From contig NZ_CP079105.1 of NCBI RefSeq assembly GCF_019285775.1, forward strand, positions 3,480,603 through 3,544,602: a stretch of 64,000 nucleotides of DNA. The letters run 5' to 3'. This document shows positions 1 through 7,067 of the stretch, piece by piece. The DNA comes from Skermania piniformis (GTDB taxonomy: Bacteria > Actinomycetota > Actinomycetes > Mycobacteriales > Mycobacteriaceae). Each line of letters opens with the position of its first letter. Position 1 is the first letter of the stretch. The notes under the pieces were generated by a model. It was not told the origin of the DNA. It made no database searches and saw only the letters and a program-made list of their open reading frames with translations. Both the position numbers and the translations under genes were made by a program.

Positions 1-153
1 GCGACGATGCTGGTCGGCGGGCTGATCGAGACCACGATGAGCTGGCTGGACGGCCGTCTGCCGGTCACCCGGGACGAGTTGGTCGACCGGACCGCCGAAC
101 TGTTCACGGTGGTCGGTGCGCACGTGGCCGCTCAGCCGGCCAACACCGGATAG
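1..153 (+). CDS. TetR-family regulator, C-terminal fragment (gene starts before the window)
   Basis: An open frame runs from base 1 to the TAG at 151-153 and encodes 50 residues. The text (VGGLIETTMSWLDGRL, then DELVDRTAELFTVVG) looks like the last two helices of the ligand/dimer domain of TetR regulators, where a GGL..L..WLDGRL..SRE.LV pattern is common. The DNA-binding part lies outside the window, so the target cannot be inferred. The stop overlaps by 22 bases the end of the convergent barstar gene. Assignment to TetR is by resemblance of the C-terminus only. Confidence 0.6.
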   Translation, partial: ATMLVGGLIETTMSWLDGRLPVTRDELVDRTAELFTVVGAHVAAQPANTG

Positions 154-626
154 CCGGCGGGCGGTCCGAGCCGGAGCAGTCGGAACGCGACGTCGCGGAC
201 CGACCAGTACGCCGCCGCGTCGGCCATCGCGGCATCGAACCACGCGCGCTCCGCCGGCACATCGGCAAGGAGTTCGGCGGCATCTCGCAGCACCACGACG
301 TACCCGGCCGCCGGGCCGACCCATTCATCCAGGTCGCGCAGGCACTCGTCGAAAGCGTCCTTGTTGCCGCCGAAGTAGTACGGGAACTGCCACGCCGCGG
401 CGAACTCGTCGAACAGCGCCGGCACCGTGCGCATCCGGGAGCCGCGCAGCTCGCGGACCAGATAGCCCTGCGCCGGCAGCGCGACCCGCAACTCGGCAGC
501 CACCGCCGCAGCCACCGGCAGTGCCGCAATCGGCGGTGCCGCCGGATCGGCAAGAAATGCCACAACTGCGGACACGAGCGGTGACCTGTCCGGCGGTGGC
601 GAACTCGGCAAGGGGCGACCGGCCAT
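132..626 (-). CDS. Barstar-family ribonuclease inhibitor
   Basis: A 164-residue protein whose second half carries the barstar core: LRGSRMRT (about 59-67), then LFDEFAAAWQFPYYFGGNKD (71-90), then AFDECLRDLDEW. This is the helix that plugs the active site of barnase-type RNases. D90 aligns with barstar Asp35 and E94 with Asp39, the residues that mimic substrate phosphate, so the acidic character is kept. The first 55 residues are Ala/Pro-rich and specific to this relative. The ATG shares one base with the TGA of the upstream RNase gene (TGATG), so translation is probably coupled. The expected role is cytoplasmic protection against unsecreted RNase. The start fits the coupling and no better start was seen. 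Confidence 0.87.
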   Translation of the reverse strand: MAGRPLPSSPPPDRSPLVSAVVAFLADPAAPPIAALPVAAAVAAELRVALPAQGYLVRELRGSRMRTVPALFDEFAAAWQFPYYFGGNKDAFDECLRDLDEWVGPAAGYVVVLRDAAELLADVPAERAWFDAAMADAAAYWSVRDVAFRLLRLGPPAGYPVLAG

Positions 627-1042
627 CAGCGCATCCTCACGAACGTTTCGTAGTGGTCTCCGGTGTACCAGGCGGACCCGTCACTACCGGTGACAATGCG
701 CTCCGCGTCCCGGGATCGACCCGGCCGCTTCGGGTTCACGTCCCACTCGCGGTAACGGATCGGCGTCCCGGCCGCGCCGATCCGCGGCAGCCGGCCCTCC
801 CGATTCGCCCAGCCATCGCCCCCCTTGGTTCCCGGCGCCGCATCGGCCGGCCATCGCCCCGCGTCGATCTCCCGCAGGGTGCTGCCGGCCTGTGCCGGCA
901 CCGCGTCGGGGACCTGCGACGACGCGCGGCCGGGCGGAACGGAGGTCTCCGGGGCGGTCGGTCCGCATCCGGTCAGCACCGTGAGGAGCGCGAGGAGCGC
1001 GGCGACCAGCACGGCAGTAGCCGATCGCGGCGAGTGGGTCAC
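626..1042 (-). CDS. Barnase-type extracellular ribonuclease, putative lipoprotein
   Basis: A 138-residue protein with a hydrophobic N-terminus (residues 8-24) ending in the lipobox LTGC (Cys26), so it is probably exported and lipid-anchored or released. The C-terminal part from GDGWANREGRLP matches the microbial guanyl-specific RNase fold. E99 in YREWDVN, R111 and R115 in the RDAERIV segment, and H130 in GDHYETF align with barnase Glu73, Arg83, Arg87 and His102, so all catalytic residues appear present. It would cleave single-stranded RNA outside the cell. The gene is directly followed, with a one-base overlap, by its barstar-like inhibitor, as in other secreted RNase/inhibitor pairs. A role in nutrient scavenging or competition is inference. 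Confidence 0.85.
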   Translation of the reverse strand: MTHSPRSATAVLVAALLALLTVLTGCGPTAPETSVPPGRASSQVPDAVPAQAGSTLREIDAGRWPADAAPGTKGGDGWANREGRLPRIGAAGTPIRYREWDVNPKRPGRSRDAERIVTGSDGSAWYTGDHYETFVRMR

Positions 1043-1109
1043 CGGGTGAACCTACAATGCAAGTAGTGATCTGATCGCAACGCTGCGATCCGGCAGGAAG
1101 GCGCCGACG

Positions 1110-1943
1110 ATGACGCAACCGATCCGGCCGACCCCGGCGCTCCATCTCGGCTCGGGCGAGCCCCTACTGCTGATCCAACCGTTCCTGCTGTCCCCGCACG
1201 TCTGGACCGGCGTCGCCGAACGCCTGGCCGATCGGTTCGAGGTATTCGCACCGGCCCTGAGCGGGCACTGGGGCGGTCCGCCGATGCCCGTGCGGCAGGC
1301 GAGTGTCGCCGACTTCGCCGATCGGATCGAGCTGATGCTCGACGAGCTGGGATGGGACACCTGCCACATCGCCGGAAACTCGCTGGGCGGCTGGATCGGC
1401 TTCGAGCTGGAACGCCGAGGCCGGGCCCGCACGCTGACCGCGATCGCCCCGGCCGGCGGCTGGTCCCGACTCAGCCCGGCGAAGTTTCTGGTCGGGATGG
1501 AATTCCTTTCCTTGCTCCCATTGATCGGTATCGGACGTCTGGTTCCCGGTTGGGCCACCCGCAACCGGCTACTGCAGCGATTGGTCCTGCCCATCGCGGT
1601 GCACGACAGCGGCGCGGTGTCGCGAAGCAGTGCGCAGGCGATGCTCACCGCGGCGATCCATTGCTCGGCGTTTCTGCCGGTGATCGGCACCAACATCACC
1701 TCCGACGGGATAGCGGATCTGGCCGAGGTGCACACGCCGACCCGACTGCTGCTCTGCGAGCACGACCGGATCATCCCGATGCGGATCTACGGCCGGCGCT
1801 TCCTCGACGAACTACCCGCCGACGCCGACCGAATCGTCATGCACGGCGTGGGGCACGTGCCGATGCTGGAGGATCCAGCCCGGATAGCGACCCTGATCGC
1901 CGAACACATCAGTGGTCACGCACGGCAGCTCAGCGCGGTCTGA
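1110..1943 (+). CDS. Alpha/beta-hydrolase fold enzyme
   Basis: 277 residues, the usual size for this fold. The nucleophile elbow GNSLGG (Ser91), the acid in LLCEHDRIIP (Asp219) and the base in GVGHVPMLEDP (His249) form a complete catalytic triad in the expected order. The substrate is not evident; relatives include epoxide hydrolases, haloalkane dehalogenases and esterases. AGGAAGG upstream supports the ATG at 1110. It is divergent from the RNase/barstar pair with about 67 bases between start codons. The stop codon lies inside a 15-base tandem repeat (1934-1964), so the last residues LSAV lie in a duplicated segment. Confidence 0.85.
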   Translation: MTQPIRPTPALHLGSGEPLLLIQPFLLSPHVWTGVAERLADRFEVFAPALSGHWGGPPMPVRQASVADFADRIELMLDELGWDTCHIAGNSLGGWIGFELERRGRARTLTAIAPAGGWSRLSPAKFLVGMEFLSLLPLIGIGRLVPGWATRNRLLQRLVLPIAVHDSGAVSRSSAQAMLTAAIHCSAFLPVIGTNITSDGIADLAEVHTPTRLLLCEHDRIIPMRIYGRRFLDELPADADRIVMHGVGHVPMLEDPARIATLIAEHISGHARQLSAV

Positions 1944-1964
1944 TTCGTCGCGGTCTGATTCGTC
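1934..1964. repeat. 15-bp tandem repeat spanning the hydrolase stop codon
   Basis: The unit CGCGGTCTGATTCGT occurs at 1934-1948 and again, identical, at 1949-1963. The first copy contains the hydrolase stop TGA (1941-1943), so a second in-frame TGA follows 15 bases later. It is one of several short tandem repeats at gene 3' ends in this window. Confidence 0.9.
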
Positions 1965-2155
1965 CGGAGCGTGTCTCCTGATATGCACGTCGACCGACCC
2001 GGGAGTGGATGACCGACTGTCATCCGAAAGACCGATACCCGGAAACCATTTCCGACTCTAACGTACGAGGAAGGGACGCTTGCGGCTTCGCCTCGACGAC
2101 GGCCGATTCGCCGGCGCCCGGAACTCGATGTCGATCCGAGGTAAGGAGGCCGGCC

Positions 2156-2311
2156 ATGGCCGGTTCGAAGTGCAACAAGTGTTCTCGCCCATTGCTCGAC
2201 TGCCAAGGCTGTAAGGGCGGACGCGCCACAAGCAACGTGTTCGGTGCGCTGACGTGCAGCCGTTGCACGAAGGGGCAGGTCTGCGCAGAACACGGCAAGC
2301 ACTGGGAGTAA
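2156..2311 (+). CDS. Small cysteine-rich (zinc-ribbon-like) protein
   Basis: 51 residues with eight cysteines: CNKC, CQGC, then CSRC and a final C before AEHGKHWE. The paired CxxC motifs suggest one or two zinc-binding knuckles. The ATG at 2156 is chosen over an upstream in-frame start because AAGGAGG sits at 2143-2149 at ideal distance and because the cysteine pattern begins right after it. It is followed after 9 bases by a membrane-protein gene in the same direction, so the two are probably co-transcribed. No enzymatic function is apparent. A role in nucleic-acid or protein binding would be a guess. Confidence 0.7.
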   Translation: MAGSKCNKCSRPLLDCQGCKGGRATSNVFGALTCSRCTKGQVCAEHGKHWE

Positions 2312-2320
2312 CGCGCCCAG

Positions 2321-2998
2321 ATGGCTGACCGCACCCCCCAGTTCGGACCGTTCATCTGCGGATTGATGGGTGCGGTCGCCCTCGGCGCACTTGCGTCGAC
2401 AATGGCAGCCGACCCGGCCGAGACAGCGGTCCTCGCGATCGGTATGGGAATCGCCGCGGCGACGTTCGGCTCCGCTGCGTACCTGCGCACCGTCGCGCAA
2501 TGGTTCTACTCGGCACTCGGCGTCATCGCGGCCATTCCGGTGGCGATCAGCTTCCTGCAGGACAGCCAGTGCAGTACTGCTTCCCCCGCCCTTCGCTATG
2601 CGGTGTTCGCGTTGCTGTTTCTGCTGGCCGCGTTGGGCTTCGGGCTCGCCGCTGTCGCCGGCAAGCTGTCGTCTGCGGTCGGCCTCGGCTGGTTCGGCGC
2701 GTTGGAGATTCTCACGTTCATGACCTCACCGCTGGCCGTGGACGTCCTCGGGGACACCGCGATTCCGCTTGCGTTGATGGTGCTCGTCGCTGCGCCGTTC
2801 GGCGCGCTGGCCGCCTATCAGCCAGAAGCCGTGCTTGCGGTAGCCGGAACCCTGATCGCGATCGAGGAAATCGGCGCAGCGCAGCTCCCCACCACCTGCG
2901 GTACGTCCGGCAACTCCAGCGGCATCGTGCTCATCATCGTGTTCACAATCACCTACGCGGCCGTCCGAGCGGTAGCCCGAAAGGTCCGCCAGAACTGA
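2321..2998 (+). CDS. Hypothetical polytopic membrane protein
   Basis: 225 residues with about six hydrophobic segments (roughly 12-30, 35-55, 62-80, 90-115, 145-175 and 198-217), a short polar N-terminus and a basic C-terminus (ARKVRQN). No family motif was recognised. It follows the small Cys-rich gene after 9 bases and is convergent with icd. A two-cysteine loop (LPTTCGTS, and the QCSTAS segment between segments 3 and 4) could form a disulfide on the outside if the topology is N-in. The function is unknown. Confidence 0.7.
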   Translation: MADRTPQFGPFICGLMGAVALGALASTMAADPAETAVLAIGMGIAAATFGSAAYLRTVAQWFYSALGVIAAIPVAISFLQDSQCSTASPALRYAVFALLFLLAALGFGLAAVAGKLSSAVGLGWFGALEILTFMTSPLAVDVLGDTAIPLALMVLVAAPFGALAAYQPEAVLAVAGTLIAIEEIGAAQLPTTCGTSGNSSGIVLIIVFTITYAAVRAVARKVRQN

Positions 2999-3162
2999 GG
3001 AATTGCCGACCGGCGTTGCCGAGGACTGCGCACCTCGGAACGGCGGCGGTACTTCGGGCGTACTTTTCCGCGGTGGCGGCCGGAGTGCGTTCGGCCCAGT
3101 CGGAACAATCGGCGTCGGCGGCCGGTCCGGTGTCTGCCGGGCAAACCACCGACAAGGCGGAA

Positions 3163-4386
3163 TCAGTTCTCCGCCAGCGCCTTACGTAGGTTACGGTCCA
3201 GCGCACCGAGGAATTCCTCGGTGGTGAGGTAACTTTGGTCGCCGCCGACCAGGAGCGCGAGATCCTTGGTCATCTCACCGCCCTCGACGGTGCCGATGAC
3301 CACCTCTTCCAGCCGATGTGCGAAGCCGATCACGTCCGGCGTCCCGTCCAGCTTGCCGCGATGCTCCAGGCCACGGGTCCAGGCGAAGATCGACGCGATC
3401 GGGTTGGTCGAGGTCGGTTTGCCTTGCTGGTACTGCCGATAGTGCCGGGTGACGGTGCCGTGCGCCGCCTCGGCCTCGCAGATCTTGCCGTCCGGGGTGA
3501 GCAGCACCGAGGTCATCAGGCCGAGCGAACCGAACCCCTGCGCCACCGTGTCGGACTGCACGTCGCCGTCGTAATTCTTGCAGGCCCAGACGTAACCGCC
3601 CTCCCACTTCATCGAGGAGGCGACCATGTCGTCGATGAGCCGGTGCTCGTAGGTGAGACCGGCCGCATCGAACTCGGGCTTGAACTCGGCGTCGAACACC
3701 TCTTGGAAGGTGTCTTTGAACATCCCGTCGTACGCTTTGAGGATGGTGTTCTTGGTCGACAGGTACACCGGATAGTTGCGCTGCAAACCGTAGTTGAACG
3801 AGGCGCGGGCGAAGTCGACGATCGAGTCCTTGAAGTTGTACATGCCCAGCACCACCCCGCCGTCGGCCGGCATCTGCACCACCTGATGCTCGACCGGCTC
3901 GCCGCCGTCGGCGGGCGTGAAGGTGATCGTCACCGTGCCCGCCTCGAACACCTTGAAGTCGGTGGCCCGGTACTGATCGCCGAAGGCGTGCCGGCCGATG
4001 ATGATCGGCTTGGTCCAGCCGGGCACCAACCGGGGCACGTTGGAGATGATGATCGGCGCCCGGAAGATCGTGCCGCCGAGAATGTTCCGAATGGTGCCGT
4101 TCGGCGAGCGCCACATCTTCTTCAGCCCGAACTCCTCGACCCGCGCCTCGTCCGGCGTGATCGTGGCGCACTTGACCCCGACCCCGTGCCGCTTGATCGC
4201 GTTCGCCGCGTCGATGGTCACCTGGTCGTCGGTCGCATCGCGGTGCTCGATGCCGAGGTCGTAATAGTCGAGATCCACATCCAGATACGGATGGATCAGC
4301 TTGTCCTTGATGAACTGCCAGATGATCCGGGTCATCTCGTCGCCGTCGAGTTCGACGACCGTGCCCACTACCTTGATCTTGGACAT
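3163..4386 (-). CDS. icd: NADP-dependent isocitrate dehydrogenase (homodimeric type)
   Basis: 407 residues starting [20 protein letters not shown], the typical beginning of the eukaryotic-like dimeric NADP-IDH family. It oxidatively decarboxylates isocitrate to 2-oxoglutarate in the TCA cycle, giving [18 protein letters not shown] holds the substrate-binding Ser/Asn/Arg set, and IAS-type and [10 protein letters not shown] segments near the C-terminus form the cofactor site. The start at 4386 is preferred over one 39 bases upstream because AGGAGGA precedes it and homologues begin MSKIKV. In M. tuberculosis the same gene (icd1) neighbours metC/metA, matching the metYX genes 2.7 kb away here. 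Confidence 0.96.
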   Translation of the reverse strand: MSKIKVVGTVVELDGDEMTRIIWQFIKDKLIHPYLDVDLDYYDLGIEHRDATDDQVTIDAANAIKRHGVGVKCATITPDEARVEEFGLKKMWRSPNGTIRNILGGTIFRAPIIISNVPRLVPGWTKPIIIGRHAFGDQYRATDFKVFEAGTVTITFTPADGGEPVEHQVVQMPADGGVVLGMYNFKDSIVDFARASFNYGLQRNYPVYLSTKNTILKAYDGMFKDTFQEVFDAEFKPEFDAAGLTYEHRLIDDMVASSMKWEGGYVWACKNYDGDVQSDTVAQGFGSLGLMTSVLLTPDGKICEAEAAHGTVTRHYRQYQQGKPTSTNPIASIFAWTRGLEHRGKLDGTPDVIGFAHRLEEVVIGTVEGGEMTKDLALLVGGDQSYLTTEEFLGALDRNLRKALAEN

Positions 4387-4463
4387 GGCTACTCGAGTCC
4401 TCCTCGGGGCGCTTCGCCGGGCCACCCGTCAACGTATACCCCCGGCTACCCCCGAGATGCCGG

Positions 4464-4494
4464 AGCGGCGCATCCGTGGATCGAATGCGCCGCT
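4464..4494 (-). terminator. Possible factor-poor terminator hairpin after the MFS gene
   Basis: A perfect 10-base inverted repeat (AGCGGCGCAT at 4464-4473, ATGCGCCGCT at 4485-4494) with an 11-base loop lies just past the stop of the DHA2 transporter and before icd. There is no T-run, as is common for high-GC actinobacterial terminators, so termination is inferred from position and stem strength only. Confidence 0.45.
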
Positions 4495-4504
4495 GCCGTA
4501 CCGG

Positions 4505-6019
4505 TCAGCCGGCGGCCGGTTGCAACTCCGGCTCGACCGGGGACTCCTCGGCCGGGCCACGCTCGAGGTCGTCCGGACGGCCCGTGATCATCACGGCGAC
4601 GACGACGAACGCGAGAGCGAAGAAGCCGGCACCCCAATAGAACGCGACGTCGTAGCTGTGGATCGAGGCCCGCGCGATCAGCTGGTCGGCGCCGGCGTGC
4701 GCGGCGACGTACCGGTCGGACACCTGCACCGCAACCGTGGTCAGCAACGCGGTGCCGATCGAACCGCCGACCTGCTGCGCCGCGTTGAGCAGCGCACTCG
4801 CCACCCCCGCGTCCCGCGCATCGACATCGTGCAGCGCGGTCGTCTGCATGGCGACGAACACCTGGCCCATCCCCAACGCGACCAGAAGCTGCGCCGGCAG
4901 CACCCCACTCACATAGCTGTCACCCAGGCTCAACTGCGCCAGGTAGAGCAACCCGATCGTGCCCAGCGCCGTACCGGTCAGCATCAGCGGCCGCGGCCCG
5001 ACCCGCGGCAGCAACTGGCTGGCGATCGCCGCGGACACCATGATTCCCGCCGGGAACGGCAGGAAGGCGACCCCGGCGTGCAACGGCGTGTAGCCGAGCG
5101 TCACCTGGAAGTAGTAGCTGAGGAACAGGAACATCGCGAACATCGCGATCGGCAACAGCAGCGCGGCCAGATACGAGCCACCCCGGTTGATTTCGCCGGG
5201 GATGCGCAGCGGAAGTAGCGGATTGCGCGCCCGGCGTTCGATCCCGACGAACGCGCCGAGCAACACCACCCCGGCGGCGAACAGGGTGACGGTGCTCACC
5301 GCCGACCAGCCGGCTTCCGCCGCCCGGGTGAACCCGTACACGACGCTGACCAGGCCGAGCGTGGCGGTGACTGCACCGGCCACGTCGTAGCCACCGGTGC
5401 GCGCTACCGGGACGTCCTTCTTGATCACACTCAGCGCACCGATCGCCGCGAGGATCGCGACCGGAGTGTTGACCAACAAGCACCACCGCCACGAGGCGTA
5501 CTCGGTCAAGGCGCCGCCCACGATCAGACCCAGCGCCGCGCCACCGGCCGAGATGCCGGCGAAGACGCCGAAGGCACGCGCGCGTTCCTTGGGCTCGGTG
5601 AAGGTGACCGTCAGCAGGGACAGCGCGGCCGGCGCGAGCAAGGCCGCGAAAGCGCCCTGCAGCCCGCGACCGGCGAAGAGTTCGGCGCCGTTCTGGGCGA
5701 GCCCGGCCAGCGCCGACGCAGCGGCGAATCCGGCGAGACCGATGAGGAACATCAGCCGTCGGCCGAGGTAGTCGGCAAGCCGGCCGCCGAGCAACAGCAG
5801 GCCACCGAAGATCAATGTGTAGGCGGTGAGCGCCCACTGCCGGTTGCTGTCGCTGATGCCCAGATCGGCCTGGGCGAACGGCAACGAGATGGTGACGATC
5901 GTGGCGTCCAGCACCACCATGAGCTGGGCGAGGGCAATCACGACCAGGCCCCACCACCGTCCCGAGTCGGGAGCCGCAGCGGCGACCGTAGTCGGCGCCG
6001 CGGCGTCTGTGTTGCTCAA
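4505..6019 (-). CDS. MFS multidrug exporter, DHA2 (14-TM) family
   Basis: 504 residues from a TTG at 6019, chosen because CGGAGG lies 6 to 8 bases upstream and the extra 32 residues of the longer frame would run into the regulator promoter. ALAQLMVVLDATIVTISLP is the classic first helix of DHA2 exporters, WALTAYTLIFGGLLLLGGRLADYLGRR is motif A and its flank, and 14 hydrophobic segments fit. The family exports drugs, dyes or antibiotics by proton antiport. The divergent TetR gene 6172-6813 is the probable local repressor. The C-terminus is acidic and cytoplasmic. The substrate cannot be read from sequence. Confidence 0.88.
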   Translation of the reverse strand: MSNTDAAAPTTVAAAAPDSGRWWGLVVIALAQLMVVLDATIVTISLPFAQADLGISDSNRQWALTAYTLIFGGLLLLGGRLADYLGRRLMFLIGLAGFAAASALAGLAQNGAELFAGRGLQGAFAALLAPAALSLLTVTFTEPKERARAFGVFAGISAGGAALGLIVGGALTEYASWRWCLLVNTPVAILAAIGALSVIKKDVPVARTGGYDVAGAVTATLGLVSVVYGFTRAAEAGWSAVSTVTLFAAGVVLLGAFVGIERRARNPLLPLRIPGEINRGGSYLAALLLPIAMFAMFLFLSYYFQVTLGYTPLHAGVAFLPFPAGIMVSAAIASQLLPRVGPRPLMLTGTALGTIGLLYLAQLSLGDSYVSGVLPAQLLVALGMGQVFVAMQTTALHDVDARDAGVASALLNAAQQVGGSIGTALLTTVAVQVSDRYVAAHAGADQLIARASIHSYDVAFYWGAGFFALAFVVVAVMITGRPDDLERGPAEESPVEPELQPAAG

Positions 6020-6083
6020 CGAGACCTCCGAATAGTTGGCGGGCGGCGAGGAAATCTCCGCTCGGGCCGAGTCTGTCACCAAC

Positions 6084-6128
6084 CGCCATTTGGCGTCAAC
6101 AGAAATTTGTCGCATTCAGACATTTGGC
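6084..6128. promoter_or_regulatory. Candidate TetR operator between the DHA2 exporter and its regulator
   Basis: The divergent promoter region holds a perfect inverted repeat CGCCA-TT-TGGCG (6084-6095) and an 8-base direct copy, CATTTGGC, at 6087-6094 and 6121-6128 (34 bases apart). Position between a TetR gene and an exporter, together with symmetry, suggests the binding site of that TetR. Binding is inferred, not shown. Confidence 0.5.
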
Positions 6129-6171
6129 ATCGCTTGCCACTATCGCCGCCGGTCGGCGTAGGATGAGGTCC

Positions 6172-6813
6172 ATGACCACGGCAGCGACGCCGGTCGGTCT
6201 GCGCGAACGCAAGAAGCGGCAGACCCGCACCCGGATCATCGAAGTGGCGCTCGACCTCTGTCAGGCTCAGGGTTTCGAGCGGACCACGGTCGAGCAGATC
6301 GCCGAGGCGGCGGACGTGTCCGCGCGCACCGTCAACCGGTATTTCGAGACGAAAGACGACATCATCCTCGGCCCGGTCGAGGACGTGTTGCGTGTGACGA
6401 CCGAGCTGCTTCGCGCGCAGCCGGTGACCGGCGACGAGTTGCGCGCGCTGTGCGATGCCTACCTCGGCCTGCTGGACCGGATCGCGGCCGCCGGCGAACC
6501 GATCGCCTTCGATCGCTTCCGACAGATGCACCGGATACTCCGAGACACCCCCGCAGTCGCCGCCCGCAGCCGCGAGTTCGGGGAGCGGAAGGCACACGCG
6601 ATGGCCACGGTCGTCGCCGACCGGCTCGGCGCCGAGCCGACCGAGCTCCGGGTCCGGCTCACCATCGCGACCTGGCAGGCGATCATGCACGTGGCGCTGG
6701 ACGAGTGGGACAACTGCGGTTCGGGTGCAGCCTGCGTGGCGCACTGTCGGCGGAGCGTGGTCGAGACGTTCGACGCGTATCGCCACCTGGCGGCGACGGC
6801 CCGGTCGGAGTGA
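6172..6813 (+). CDS. TetR-family transcriptional regulator of the divergent exporter
   Basis: 213 residues. RERKKRQTRTRIIEVALDLC begins a standard TetR DNA-binding domain, with the helix-turn-helix in TTVEQIAEAADVSARTVNRYFETKDD (about residues 38-63). The rest is the ligand/dimer domain, with two cysteines in NCGSGAACVAHC. The ATG at 6172 follows GATGAGG; an upstream in-frame ATG at 6124 would add a basic stretch inside the promoter and is not preferred. It lies back to back with the DHA2 exporter and most likely represses it. The inducer is unknown. Its stop is directly followed by a 16-bp tandem repeat. Confidence 0.87.
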   Translation: MTTAATPVGLRERKKRQTRTRIIEVALDLCQAQGFERTTVEQIAEAADVSARTVNRYFETKDDIILGPVEDVLRVTTELLRAQPVTGDELRALCDAYLGLLDRIAAAGEPIAFDRFRQMHRILRDTPAVAARSREFGERKAHAMATVVADRLGAEPTELRVRLTIATWQAIMHVALDEWDNCGSGAACVAHCRRSVVETFDAYRHLAATARSE

Positions 6814-6857
6814 GTCCGGCGCGTTCGGGCCCGGCGCACGTCGAGCCCGGCGCACGT
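6813..6857. repeat. 16-bp tandem repeat between tetR stop and metY leader
   Basis: GCCCGGCGCACGT recurs with a 16-base period at 6829 and 6845, and a diverged third unit starts at 6813 on the last base of the regulator's stop. The array ends one base into the -10-like TAAGAT (6858-6863) that precedes the riboswitch, so repeat number would change the spacing of upstream promoter elements. Confidence 0.75.
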
Positions 6858-6863
6858 TAAGAT
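6858..6863 (+). promoter_or_regulatory. -10 element (TAAGAT) of the metYX leader
   Basis: TAAGAT fits the actinobacterial TANNNT consensus and places the transcription start at about 6870, two bases before the P1 stem of the riboswitch. This agreement is the main support. Confidence 0.5.
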
Positions 6864-6871
6864 GGCGGGCA

Positions 6872-6975
6872 GGTCAAGAGCGCCAGCGCCAAGCCCCGGC
6901 TCGCTGGCCGGCAACCCTCCTACGCGGTGGGGTGCTCCGGGTGAGCGACCGGGCGTACGCGGCAAGCGTACGCAA
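6872..6975 (+). ncRNA. SAM riboswitch, SAM-IV (actinobacterial) type
   Basis: GGTCAAGAGCGCCAGCG, then AAGCCCCGGCTCGCTGGCC, then GGCAACCCTCC and GCGGTGGGGTGCTCCGGG reproduce the conserved core of the SAM-I/SAM-IV superfamily. P1 pairs GGTC (6872-6875) with GACC (6947-6950). A downstream hairpin, GCGTACGC repeated around GGCAA (6953-6973), fits the extra 3' helix of SAM-IV. It lies 5' of metY, the usual place in mycobacteria and nocardiae, and should reduce metYX expression when S-adenosylmethionine is abundant. The exact 3' edge is approximate. Confidence 0.87.
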
Positions 6976-7000
6976 GCGCGGATTCTGCAGGAGGTCGACC

Positions 7001-7021
7001 ATGTGTTGCGGTCACCGATAG
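7001..7021 (+). CDS. Cysteine leader peptide (six codons) upstream of metY
   Basis: A strong ribosome-binding site, GCAGGAGG (6987-6994), precedes ATG TGT TGC GGT CAC CGA TAG, which encodes M-C-C-G-H-R. Two adjacent Cys codons in a tiny translated frame just before a sulfur-assimilation operon match the Cys-containing upstream ORFs described in mycobacteria, where stalling or slow translation at low cysteine raises downstream expression. Here it lies between a SAM riboswitch and metY, 46 bases before the metY start. The regulatory role is inferred from position, codon content and the strong SD. Confidence 0.72.
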   Translation: MCCGHR

Positions 7022-7067
7022 GCCCCGTCCTGTTCTTGCCCAACTCGACAACCCCGTGGAGACCCCG

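Noticed and set aside
3235-4587. Long plus-strand open frame antisense to icd
   Set aside because: A shadow of the GC-rich codons of the well-identified isocitrate dehydrogenase gene.
6953-6973. GCGTACGC hairpin as an independent terminator
   Set aside because: It falls inside the SAM-IV riboswitch fold and has no T-run.
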